NCBI GenBank assembly: GCA_012719195.1
Contig: JAAYAV010000385.1
Span: 1 to 6,132 of the forward strand
DNA: 6,132 bases
Direction of reading: 5' to 3'
Source: Anaerolineae bacterium
Lineage (GTDB): Bacteria > Chloroflexota > Anaerolineae > DRVO01
Shown here piece after piece: positions 1 to 6,132 of this stretch. Position numbers and translations under genes: made by a program. Numbering within the stretch: the first letter of the stretch is position 1; each line of letters begins with the position of its first letter. A model generated the notes under the pieces. It did no database searches, was not told the DNA's origin, and saw nothing but the letters and a program-made list of their open reading frames with translations.

Positions 1-155
1 GAGTTCCACTCCGTGAAGAACACCGGCACGCCCCAGTTGGCGAGCCACTTATGTAGTAGTGCCGCCTGCGTCGATTTGCCCGACCCGTCGATCCCCTCGA
101 CGACGATCAGTCTCCCCTTGTACTCGTGCGGTTGGTCCAATCCCGGGGTCTTCAT
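1..155 (-). CDS. Thymidylate-kinase-like P-loop kinase, N-terminal part (cut by window edge)
   Basis: Only the first 51 complete codons lie in the window, and the gene runs off the left edge. Residues 16-29 form a beta strand and Walker A loop, GIDGSGKST at 21-29, in the form typical of dTMP kinases, which transfer phosphate from ATP to dTMP in the cytoplasm. The ATG at 155 is chosen because no other in-frame ATG, GTG or TTG lies between it and the stop that ends the upstream gene; a GAGGG stretch lies a few bases before it. Classical dTMP kinases follow the first helix with an R-E-P-G-G motif at the dTMP site, but here the matching stretch reads VFFTEWNS (45-52). The protein may therefore be a divergent thymidylate kinase or another nucleotide kinase of the same fold. 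It lies 72 bases downstream of the HD gene on the same strand, probably in one transcript. The P-loop kinase call is firm; the substrate is not. Confidence 0.72.
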   Translation of the reverse strand, partial: MKTPGLDQPHEYKGRLIVVEGIDGSGKSTQAALLHKWLANWGVPVFFTEWN

Positions 156-227
156 ACACCCTCGCTCTCGTAGAATCGTGAGGCCGTGCCGGCGGCCTCC
201 GCCTTCGTCAGCGCTGGCACGCCCGAC

Positions 228-860
228 CTAGACGTCCCCAGCCGGCGGCTCCAGACGGGCCTTCACCCGGAGCCCTAAGGTCTCCGCCAGCAAGTCGGAC
301 TTCTCCAACGCGTAGTATAGTTCCAGTTCCGCCCCGATCCCGGCGACCAGTGTGAGTTGGAGTCGGTCGTCGCACACCTTGGCCCGCACCCGTCGTACCA
401 TGCTCAGGTGGGTGCGGTCCATGCCATCCGCCACCCGCAAGATCCCTGCCAGCAGGCGCACCCAACCCCGCCGCTCGGAGTCGAGCTCGGCCAACTCCCG
501 GTCGCCGTTCCTGGGCAAGCGCTTGCGGTGGTACCGCGCCGCCGCCGCCATCACCTGGACTTCCCAGTCCGCAAAGCCGGGCCAATCGGCGGCCATGATG
601 ATACGGTAACTGTGTTTGTGGTGCCCTTTGGCGCTGATCTCGTAGCCTATGTCATGAAGGTAGCCGGTATACTGGAGCAGTGCCCGTGCGTCCTCGGCCA
701 GCCCGTGCACCGGCGCCAACTGGTCGAACAGCGACAGCGCCAGCGCGGTGACGTGCCGGCTATGCCGCTCCTCCCACCGGTGCTGTCGCGCCACGGCCAG
801 CACCCTCGCCTGCCGCGCCTCCCGTACTGTCTGGTTGCCCTTGGCCTCTACCGACGCCAC
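228..860 (-). CDS. HD-domain protein resembling the Ppx/GppA C-terminal domain
   Basis: A 210-residue soluble protein with an HD-type metal-dependent phosphohydrolase fold. Visible motifs are H36 in the first helix, the H69-D70 pair in YLHDIGY, a histidine cluster GHHKHS at 79-84, H111 in ARYHRK, and D145 in RVADGMDR. The order and wording of these motifs match the helical C-terminal domain of exopolyphosphatase/pppGpp phosphohydrolase (Ppx/GppA). The N-terminal actin-like catalytic domain of that family is absent, so this is a free-standing version. It could hydrolyse a phosphate ester or nucleotide, or act as a regulatory partner; the substrate cannot be read from sequence. The start is GTG at 860: an in-frame TGA lies 24 bases upstream, and AGGAG sits 8 bases before the GTG. 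The tail from about residue 155 is less typical of HD proteins. It is divergent from the oxidoreductase pair and precedes the kinase-like gene on the same strand. Confidence 0.85.
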   Translation of the reverse strand: MASVEAKGNQTVREARQARVLAVARQHRWEERHSRHVTALALSLFDQLAPVHGLAEDARALLQYTGYLHDIGYEISAKGHHKHSYRIIMAADWPGFADWEVQVMAAAARYHRKRLPRNGDRELAELDSERRGWVRLLAGILRVADGMDRTHLSMVRRVRAKVCDDRLQLTLVAGIGAELELYYALEKSDLLAETLGLRVKARLEPPAGDV

Positions 861-901
861 GATGCCGACTCCTGCCCCCTCCGGTCACACTTCTCGCATC
901 C

Positions 902-931
902 ACAATACCTAACCATACCACTAGCGGCCAA
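902..931 (-). promoter_or_regulatory. Candidate sigma70-type promoter for the HD gene
   Basis: On the minus strand, TTGGCC (926-931, four of six to the -35 consensus) is followed after 18 bases by TATTGT (902-907, four of six to the -10 consensus). This would give a leader of roughly 35 bases before the GTG at 860. The match is modest and found by eye only. Confidence 0.35.
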
Positions 932-960
932 TGGTGCCCGACGCCCCTTTCCGCCCAGCC

Positions 961-991
961 TTGACAGGACCTCGCTATCTCCGGACACTAT
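961..991 (+). promoter_or_regulatory. Candidate promoter for the oxidoreductase gene pair
   Basis: A perfect -35 hexamer TTGACA stands at 961-966. The -10 is weak: either GACACT at 984-989 (17-base spacer) or CACTAT at 986-991 (19-base spacer), each matching three of six positions. Transcription would begin near 996-1000 with a leader of about 50-55 bases. A poor -10 next to an ideal -35, with a dyad across it, is compatible with a promoter that needs or answers to a regulator, but that is inference. Confidence 0.42.
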
Positions 992-1006
992 CCAGCAGGT
1001 AGTGTC
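984..1006. promoter_or_regulatory. Inverted repeat, possible operator
   Basis: GACACTA (984-990) and TAGTGTC (1000-1006) are perfect 7-bp inverted arms separated by nine bases, with centres 16 bp apart. The left arm coincides with the predicted -10 and the right arm lies just past the expected transcription start. That is a usual place for a dimeric repressor site. No regulator gene is seen in the window. Confidence 0.35.
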
Positions 1007-1051
1007 GAGACATTGAAGCACCATCTGCGATTAGTCAAACAGGAGTCTGTT

Positions 1052-2713
1052 ATGATGAGAGACGTGTTCACCTTCATCGTAGGCGGCAAGGCGGGCGAGG
1101 GCGTCAAGAAGTCCGGCCTCGTCGCCTCCAGCATGTTGGCCGACCTGGACCGCAACCTCTTCCAGATGGATGACTACCAGAGCCTCATCCGCGGCGGCCA
1201 CAACTTCGCCGTCGTCAGCAGCTCGGCCGACGCTCTCACCAGCCACCACCTGCTGGCCCAACTCATTGTCTGCCTGGACGAGCGCAGCTACCACCTGCAT
1301 CGGCACGAGTTGGCCGAAGGAGGCGTCCTCGTCTACAACTCCGACGTCATGTCCGCCGAGGACGGCATCGGTCTGCCCATGACTTCCGAGGCGCGCCCGT
1401 ACCCCCGGCCCGACCTGCGCGTCGGCGTGGCCTCCATCACCGTCCTCGCCGTCGCCCTCGGCCACGACATGGCCTACATCGAGAAAGTCATCGAGCGGGA
1501 GTACAAGCGCGACCTGGAGCACAACGTCGCCTACGCCTCCCGCATCTTCGAGCTGGCCGCGCCTACACTCGCCGGCCGTTTTCCTCTCGCCCGCGGCCAC
1601 GCTCAGGGCAAGGCCCTCTACGGTAGCGAGGCCATCTCCCTGGGCGCCATCGCCGGCGGGCTGGACCTGTACATGGCCTACCCCATGACGCCCTCCAGCC
1701 CCATCCTGCACTACCTCGCCGCCGAGGGGCCTAAGTACGGCGTCCATGCCCTGCACCTGGAGAGCGAGGTGTCCGTCGCCAACATGGCCGTCGGATCCGC
1801 GTTCGCCGGCGCCCGCACCGCCGTCGGCACCAGCGGCGGCGGCTTCGCCCTCATGACCGAGGCCTTCTCCCTGGCCGGCATCATGGAAGCGCCCGTGCTC
1901 TTCATTCTCGCCTCCCGGCCCGGCCCCAGCACCGGCGTCCCCACCTACACCGAGCAGGCCGACCTCAAGTTCGCCATCGGCGCCGGCCACGGCGACTTCC
2001 CCCGCATCGTCGCCTCCCCCGGCACCGTAGAGGAGTCCTTCTACCTTACCGCCGACCTTCTCGACCTGGCCTGGCGCTTCCAGTCGCCCACCATTCTGCT
2101 GACCGAGAAGCACCTCACCGAGTCTTGCATGAACGCAACGCCGGACGCGGCCCGCGCCGCCTGGGCCCAGGGGGAGATGTACCAGGGCCACGAGGGCGAC
2201 TACAAGCGCTACCTCTGCACCGAAAGCGGCGTCTCGCCCCTGCTCCATCCGCCCTCGAGCGAGGTCATCAAGTGGAGCAGCTACGAACACGACGAGGTCG
2301 GCATCACCACCGACGAACCCGGCCCGATCGCCGCCATGCACGACAAGCGCCAGCGCAAGCACGAGTCCATCGTTGAACACTTGCGCGGCATCCGTACCGT
2401 AAGCGTCTTCGGCGACGGCGGCCCCGTCATCTTCACTTACGGCTCCAGCACCATGAGCGTGCTGGAAGCCCTGCGCACCGGCGGCATCCAGGCCACCGTC
2501 GTCCAGCCCATCTACCTGGAGCCCTTCCCCGTGTGGGAGGTGGAGAGGTACCGCGGCAGCAACCCCATTGTGGTGGAGCAGAGCGTCTCCGGCCAGTTCG
2601 CCAACCTCATCCGCGAGCAGACCGGCATCACCAGCGACCGGCACATCCGCCGCTACGACGGCCGCCCCTTCGAGCCGTCCGAGTTGGCCCAGCAGATCAA
2701 GGACCTGATATAG
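1052..2713 (+). CDS. korA: 2-oxoacid:ferredoxin oxidoreductase, alpha subunit with fused gamma domain
   Basis: With its partner this 553-residue cytoplasmic subunit oxidatively decarboxylates a 2-oxoacid to acyl-CoA and passes electrons to ferredoxin. Residues 4-180 are the gamma domain, starting with GGKAGEGVKKSG, which helps bind CoA. Residues 191-375 are the pyrimidine-binding alpha domain: YPMTPSSP at 210-217, acidic LESEVSVANMA at 237-246, TSGGGFALMTEA at 260-271, and GPSTGVPTYTEQADL at 291-305. The last is the family's substrate-loop motif, preceded by R289. From about 455 follows the C-terminal transketolase-like domain. This gamma-alpha fusion is the layout of two-subunit 2-oxoglutarate or general 2-oxoacid oxidoreductases; the exact substrate is not fixed by sequence, so the symbol is provisional. 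The reading frame is open upstream to a TTG at 1013, but ATG at 1052 (or 1055) is preferred because AGGAG at 1041-1045 lies 6 (or 9) bases before it. No fused ferredoxin domain is present. Confidence 0.92.
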   Translation: MMRDVFTFIVGGKAGEGVKKSGLVASSMLADLDRNLFQMDDYQSLIRGGHNFAVVSSSADALTSHHLLAQLIVCLDERSYHLHRHELAEGGVLVYNSDVMSAEDGIGLPMTSEARPYPRPDLRVGVASITVLAVALGHDMAYIEKVIEREYKRDLEHNVAYASRIFELAAPTLAGRFPLARGHAQGKALYGSEAISLGAIAGGLDLYMAYPMTPSSPILHYLAAEGPKYGVHALHLESEVSVANMAVGSAFAGARTAVGTSGGGFALMTEAFSLAGIMEAPVLFILASRPGPSTGVPTYTEQADLKFAIGAGHGDFPRIVASPGTVEESFYLTADLLDLAWRFQSPTILLTEKHLTESCMNATPDAARAAWAQGEMYQGHEGDYKRYLCTESGVSPLLHPPSSEVIKWSSYEHDEVGITTDEPGPIAAMHDKRQRKHESIVEHLRGIRTVSVFGDGGPVIFTYGSSTMSVLEALRTGGIQATVVQPIYLEPFPVWEVERYRGSNPIVVEQSVSGQFANLIREQTGITSDRHIRRYDGRPFEPSELAQQIKDLI

Positions 2714-2715
2714 CC

Positions 2716-3552
2716 ATGAGAGAGTTAGGAACCTACGCCGAGAACCAGTGGTGCCCCGGCTGCGGCAACTTCGCCATCCTCAACGCCTTCAAGGCGGCCG
2801 TGCCCAAGCTGGAAGCGGCCGGCGTCGCTCGCGAGAATCTGGTGCTGGTCGCCGGCATCGGCCAGCACGGTAAGATGTTCGACTACACCAACCTAACGGG
2901 CTTCTACGGCCTCCACGGCCGCTCCATGTCCAGCGCCCAGGGCATCAAGCTGGCTAACCCCGACCTGCGGGTGATCAACTTCGTGGGCGACGGCGACTCC
3001 CTGGGTGAAGGCCTGGAGCACACCATCTTCGCCGCCAAGCGTAATGCCCAGATCGCCATGGTCATGCACGACAACGGCGTCTACGCCCTCACCACCGGCC
3101 AGTTCACCCCGGTCAGTGAGCGCGGCTATCGCGGCCCCTCCACCCCCACCGGCACCGTCGAGGACCCGCTCCACCCCCTAACGCTCATGCTCGAAGTGGG
3201 CGCCTCCTTCATCGCTCGCGGCTTCTCCGGCGAGCTCGATCACCTGGCCGAACTCATGGTGCAGGCCGTCCTCCACGAGGGCTTCGCCTTCTTGGACGTC
3301 CTCCAGCCCTGCGTCACCTTCAACAACACCTGGAAGACCTACAACGACCTGGTGGAAATCGTCGACCAGCCGGCAACCACCCCCGAGGAGGCCCGCGCCC
3401 TCTTCACCCGCAGCGACAAGCTGCCCATCGGCGTGCTCTACCGCCGCGAGGACGTGCCCTTCCACCAGCGCCTCTACGGCGACGCCAACCCGATCCGAGA
3501 CAAGGCCCCCCGCGAGGCACGCCAGGCTCAAGTAGCCACCTATCTCGCTTAG
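2716..3552 (+). CDS. korB: 2-oxoacid:ferredoxin oxidoreductase, beta subunit (TPP-binding)
   Basis: A 278-residue subunit that binds thiamine pyrophosphate and normally one [4Fe-4S] cluster. It opens with WCPGCGNF (C13 and C16). The TPP/Mg motif is GDGD at 91-94, continued by N120 and YALTTGQFTP at 123-132, which is highly typical of the family. C199 in LQPCVTFN is the expected late cluster cysteine. The third ligand, usually a cysteine in GIGC near residue 46-50, is replaced: the sequence reads GIGQHGK with Q50 (codon CAG, 2863-2865). So three of four usual cluster cysteines are present. The gene starts two bases after the alpha stop codon, with only a weak AAGGA at 2699-2703, so translational coupling is likely. 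Length fits the short beta subunits without a C-terminal ferredoxin domain. Symbol is provisional for the same reason as its partner. Confidence 0.92.
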   Translation: MRELGTYAENQWCPGCGNFAILNAFKAAVPKLEAAGVARENLVLVAGIGQHGKMFDYTNLTGFYGLHGRSMSSAQGIKLANPDLRVINFVGDGDSLGEGLEHTIFAAKRNAQIAMVMHDNGVYALTTGQFTPVSERGYRGPSTPTGTVEDPLHPLTLMLEVGASFIARGFSGELDHLAELMVQAVLHEGFAFLDVLQPCVTFNNTWKTYNDLVEIVDQPATTPEEARALFTRSDKLPIGVLYRREDVPFHQRLYGDANPIRDKAPREARQAQVATYLA

Positions 3553-3566
3553 GGGAGGAGAATCAA

Positions 3567-3714
3567 CCGCAGAGAACGCAGAGTACGCAGAGAGACAAAT
3601 AGGAGAGACTACCGGCACTGATCCGGTTCCCCCTTCCTTCTTAGGGAAGGGGGACAGGGGGTTAGGTTCTCCCTCCCTCCCGTTGTCTTCTCCGCGTTCT
3701 CTGCGTACTCTGCG
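3567..3714. repeat. Structured intergenic repeat element with inverted tandem 9-bp arms
   Basis: The left arm (3568-3594) is three tandem 9-bp units of the form CGCAGAGNN, ending AA, TA and AG. The right arm (3688-3714) is three such units on the opposite strand, the outermost with one change (CGCGGAGAA). The longest perfect pairing is 17 bp: 3577-3593 with 3698-3714. Between the arms lies the hairpin at 3628-3654. No reading frame or transposase fits inside. From memory, short CGCAGAGAA-type repeats recur between genes in many environmental bacteria, so this is probably one copy of a dispersed family, mobile or once mobile. It separates the oxidoreductase pair from the next gene and could also act as an mRNA stability or termination structure. 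Confidence 0.75.
3628..3654. repeat. Perfect hairpin inside the repeat element
   Basis: TCCCCCTTCC (3628-3637) pairs perfectly with GGAAGGGGGA (3645-3654), giving a 10-bp stem with the loop TTCTTAG. No T-run follows on either strand, so it is not a standard intrinsic terminator, although it could pause or end transcription after the beta subunit gene. G-runs continue just downstream (GGGGG at 3657-3661). Confidence 0.7.
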
Positions 3715-3757
3715 GCAAGTCTCTCTCCCATCCGCCGCCAAAGGAGCGACCGACCCT

Positions 3758-4737
3758 ATGCCCGCTGACCCCAACCGCGTCCTCTACCTCTCCCGCGCCG
3801 ACGTCATCCGCGCCGGCCTCACCATGCCCGACATCATCGCCGCCCTCGAGGCCGCCTTCATCGAGAAAGGCCACAGCCGCGTAGAGATGCCCCCCAAGCC
3901 CGGCATCCACCCCGGCTCCGGCGACAACTTCATCCACGCCATGCCCGCCTACATCCCCGCCCTGGGCGCCGCCGGCGTCAAGTGGGTGAGCGGCTACCCG
4001 GGCAACCAGGAGCGCGGCCTCCCCTACATCAACGGCCTCCTCATCCTCAACGACCCCGAGACCGGCCTCCCTCTCGCCGTCATGGACTGCGTCTGGATCA
4101 CCGCCGCCCGCACCGGCGCCGCCACCGCCCTCGCCGCCCGCTACCTGGCCCGCCGCGACTCGGCAGTGGCCGGCATCCTCGGCTGCGGCGTCCAGGGGCG
4201 CAGCAACCTGGAGGCCCTGGCAGTGGAGTTCCGGCTAGAGAGCGCCCGCGCCTATGACACCGTGCCCGGCGTCGCTGCGCGCTTTGCCGAGGAGATGGCG
4301 GCGAAGCTCGGGTTTCCGGTGCAGCCCGTCGCCCACCCGCGCGACGCCGTCACCGGCGCCGACGTGGTGGTCACTGCCGGGCCCATCCTCAAGAAGCCCC
4401 ACGCCACCATCAAGGCGGGCTGGCTGCAGCCGGGCGCCTTCGCCTCTCTGGTGGACTACGATACCTACTGGGACCGCGCCGCCCTCGCCGAGCTTGACCT
4501 CTTCTGCACCGACGACGTGCCCCAACTGCGGCACTACCAGGAGATGGGCTACTTCCAGGACATCCCGCCCATCCACGCCGATCTCGGCGAGTTGGCGGTG
4601 GGGAGCAAACTGGGGAGGACAGCCGACAGCCAGCGCACCGCTACCGCCAACCTCGGGCTGGCGCTGGACGACATGGCGGTGGCGCCGCTGGTCTATCGCC
4701 GCGCCCGGGAGCAGGGCCTCGGCGTCTGGCTGCCGCT

Positions 4738-4741
<4 letters not shown>
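3758..4741 (+). CDS. Ornithine cyclodeaminase/mu-crystallin family NAD(P)-dependent enzyme
   Basis: A 327-residue protein of normal length for the family, whose members include ornithine cyclodeaminase, archaeal alanine dehydrogenase, ketimine reductase and amino-acid dehydrogenases. Visible are the catalytic-lysine segment GVKWVSGYP (K75 at 73-81), the substrate-domain motif ITAARTGAATALAARYLA (114-131, R118), the Rossmann dinucleotide loop GILGCGVQGRSN (139-150), the end of the Rossmann sheet ADVVVTAGP (201-209), and acidic D233/D235 in SLVDYDTYW near where the family has its catalytic aspartate. Which amino or imino acid is used cannot be told. ATG at 3758 is preferred over an upstream in-frame TTG at 3683 because that one lies within the repeat element; AAGGAG at 3741-3746 sits 11 bases before the ATG, a slightly long gap. 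It follows the oxidoreductase pair on the same strand after 205 bases of repeat. Its TAG overlaps the stop of the convergent gene. Confidence 0.88.
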
Positions 4742-5493
<752 letters not shown>

Positions 5494-5545
5494 CGCGTCC
5501 TCCTCCCCAGCAACCGTCCTGGTTCGCCTGCGTCCGTTGGCGCCA

Positions 5546-5574
5546 ATTGTATAGGGGCGGGCAGCGGTTGAGAA
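5546..5574 (-). promoter_or_regulatory. Candidate sigma70-type promoter for ppgK
   Basis: On the minus strand, TTCTCA (5569-5574, four of six to TTGACA) is followed after exactly 17 bases by TACAAT (5546-5551, five of six to TATAAT). Transcription would start near 5539, giving a leader of about 45 bases that contains the ribosome site. This is the best-shaped promoter in the window. Confidence 0.55.
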
Positions 5575-5634
5575 GGGGCCCCATCCGGCAGCCAGTCGGC
5601 CTGCCTCCCGACTCCCTCCTCGCTACAGACAAGA

Positions 5635-5657
5635 GAGCCAGGCTCTAGACCTGGCTC
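5635..5657. terminator. Hairpin, possible weak terminator
   Basis: GAGCCAGG (5635-5642) pairs perfectly with CCTGGCTC (5650-5657), leaving the seven-base loop CTCTAGA. Only a scattered T-rich tail follows on either strand (CTCTTGTCTG on the minus strand), so termination is possible but weak. It lies between the PDZ gene and the ppgK promoter, where ending leftward transcripts would insulate ppgK. Confidence 0.4.
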
Positions 5658-5761
5658 ATCGTTGGTTCTGGGAGAATCCAGTGGAGTTGTACCGCCTCAA
5701 CGCCTAGCAGCCCGCTCCTGCATCCGGACCCCGGCCCCCTTCCTCTCCAGGGGAGGCGACA

Positions 5762-5794
5762 GCAAGCCCCTCTCCCCGCGGGAGAGGGGCTTGC
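5762..5794. repeat. Perfect 15-bp GC-rich hairpin downstream of the PDZ gene
   Basis: GCAAGCCCCTCTCCC (5762-5776) and GGGAGAGGGGCTTGC (5780-5794) are exact inverted repeats with a three-base loop. The hairpin begins 19 bases past the stop of the PDZ gene, reading along the minus strand. No T-tract follows, so it may be a U-less terminator, an mRNA-end protector, or a copy of a dispersed repeat. A further C- and G-rich stretch with CCTCTCC/GGGGAGG flanks it at about 5740-5757, which favours a repeat family. Confidence 0.7.
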
Positions 5795-5813
5795 AGAGAG
5801 GTTCGCTCACCCT

Positions 5814-6132
5814 CTAGGGGCGCATCCGGTACTCGATCCCCAAGTAGGCCCGACCCGATCCGTCCGGGTTGCTGCCCAGCTGAAGCTGGACCGTCTGCAG
5901 TGCCCGCGTCCGGCGGCTCCACCAATCGAAGGAAACCATGTCTCCCGGCTTCTTCTCCGCCAGCGCCTGCTGCAGGTCGTAGTTGCTGCCCAGCGCGCGC
6001 CGGTCCACCGCGATGATGACATCGCCCGGTTCCCAGCCTACACCGTCCGCCGGACTGCCTGGCTGGATGGTCAGGACTTGCGCCCCTGACTGCATCCGGA
6101 ACTCGGGCTCTTCCTGCTGCGGCACCGGCGCC
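5814..6132 (-). CDS. PDZ-domain protein, C-terminal part (cut by window edge)
   Basis: The last 105 residues of a protein whose beginning lies right of the window; the frame is open to the edge, so the in-frame GTG at 6125 is not taken as the start. After a short proline- and glutamine-rich acidic linker comes one PDZ domain: AQVLTIQPGSPADGVG, then EPGDVIIAVD, then a helix with DLQQALAEKKPGD and a final strand LQTVQLQLG. This pattern is that of the PDZ domains in HtrA/Deg proteases, site-2 proteases and C-terminal processing peptidases, which bind peptide tails, often outside the cytoplasmic membrane. The chain ends YLGIEYRMRP; a similar LGI segment opens PDZ domains in HtrA proteins. The catalytic part, if any, is not visible, so the enzyme class is unknown. 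A strong hairpin follows its stop. Confidence 0.8.
   Translation of the reverse strand, partial: APVPQQEEPEFRMQSGAQVLTIQPGSPADGVGWEPGDVIIAVDRRALGSNYDLQQALAEKKPGDMVSFDWWSRRTRALQTVQLQLGSNPDGSGRAYLGIEYRMRP

Larger units (their letters stand above)
5494..5813. other. Non-coding region between ppgK and the PDZ gene
   Basis: These 320 bases hold no convincing reading frame. From the ppgK side they contain its ribosome site and promoter (to 5574), an unremarkable stretch to about 5630, a short hairpin at 5635-5657, and a GC-rich hairpin at 5762-5794 just beyond the PDZ gene stop. No tRNA cloverleaf or riboswitch core was recognised. Confidence 0.6.

Noticed and set aside
357..1016. A 219-codon plus-strand open frame across the HD gene.
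   Set aside because: It is antisense to a gene with clear HD motifs, its composition is Pro/His/Arg-rich, and it has no ribosome site or domain.
1031..2644. A 537-codon open frame on the minus strand opposite the oxidoreductase alpha gene.
   Set aside because: It is rich in Gly, Ala, Val, Asp and Glu with no domain pattern, as expected from the antisense frame of a gene with nearly all G/C third positions. The sense gene has clear family motifs.
2533..2715. Upstream extension of the beta subunit frame into the alpha gene.
   Set aside because: The extra residues are Arg/Pro/His-rich out-of-frame reading of the alpha gene; the conserved beta subunit starts at the ATG at 2716, just before the CPGC motif.
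3683..3711. Promoter-like TTGTCT and TACTCT with a 17-base spacer ahead of the cyclodeaminase-family gene.
   Set aside because: The -10 matches only three of six and the sequence is the repeat arm itself, so the resemblance is probably chance.
5814..5843. Possible truncation of a second PDZ domain, because the protein ends with an LGIEY segment that often opens PDZ domains.
   Set aside because: The sequence after the stop goes straight into hairpin repeat in every frame, with no continuing PDZ motif, so a simple frameshift is not supported.

Overview
The window is high-GC bacterial chromosomal DNA of ordinary housekeeping and metabolic type. The gene mix is an HD protein resembling the Ppx/GppA C-terminal domain, a thymidylate-kinase-like P-loop protein, a gamma-alpha fused 2-oxoacid:ferredoxin oxidoreductase and a PpgK-type polyphosphate glucokinase. 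Together with the GC-rich dyad repeats between genes, this suggests a Chloroflexota-like or similar environmental lineage. That placement is an impression from protein character, not a measured assignment. I see no phage, transposase, CRISPR array, rRNA or tRNA.

Layout, left to right. (1) Bases 1-860, minus strand: an HD-domain protein (228-860), followed downstream by the first 51 codons of a thymidylate-kinase-like protein (1-155, cut by the window edge). (2) Bases 861-1051: a divergent intergenic region with a candidate promoter in each direction and a 7-bp dyad over the rightward one. (3) Bases 1052-3552, plus strand: a tightly coupled gene pair for a two-subunit 2-oxoacid:ferredoxin oxidoreductase (alpha with fused gamma domain, then beta). 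(4) Bases 3553-3757: a structured repeat element made of 9-bp tandem units in inverted arms around a perfect hairpin. (5) Bases 3758-4741, plus strand: an ornithine cyclodeaminase/mu-crystallin family enzyme. (6) Bases 4738-5493, minus strand: polyphosphate glucokinase, convergent with the previous gene, the two stop codons sharing the tetranucleotide CTAG. (7) Bases 5494-5813: a non-coding region with a promoter for the glucokinase gene and two strong hairpins. (8) Bases 5814-6132, minus strand: the C-terminal PDZ domain of a protein whose start lies outside the window.

How the genes may work together. The oxidoreductase pair would decarboxylate a 2-oxoacid to acyl-CoA and reduce ferredoxin. 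The adjacent NAD(P)-dependent cyclodeaminase-family enzyme acts on amino or imino acids, so a link through amino-acid catabolism is possible, though the repeat element between them makes a single operon uncertain. On the minus strand, the glucokinase uses polyphosphate and the HD protein resembles the accessory domain of exopolyphosphatase/pppGpp phosphohydrolase, which hints at a polyphosphate theme.

I did not find a convincing undescribed system. The points most worth checking are the beta subunit that lacks one expected cluster cysteine, the kinase-like protein with an unusual nucleotide-site motif, the 3567-3714 repeat element, and the dyad in the oxidoreductase promoter.
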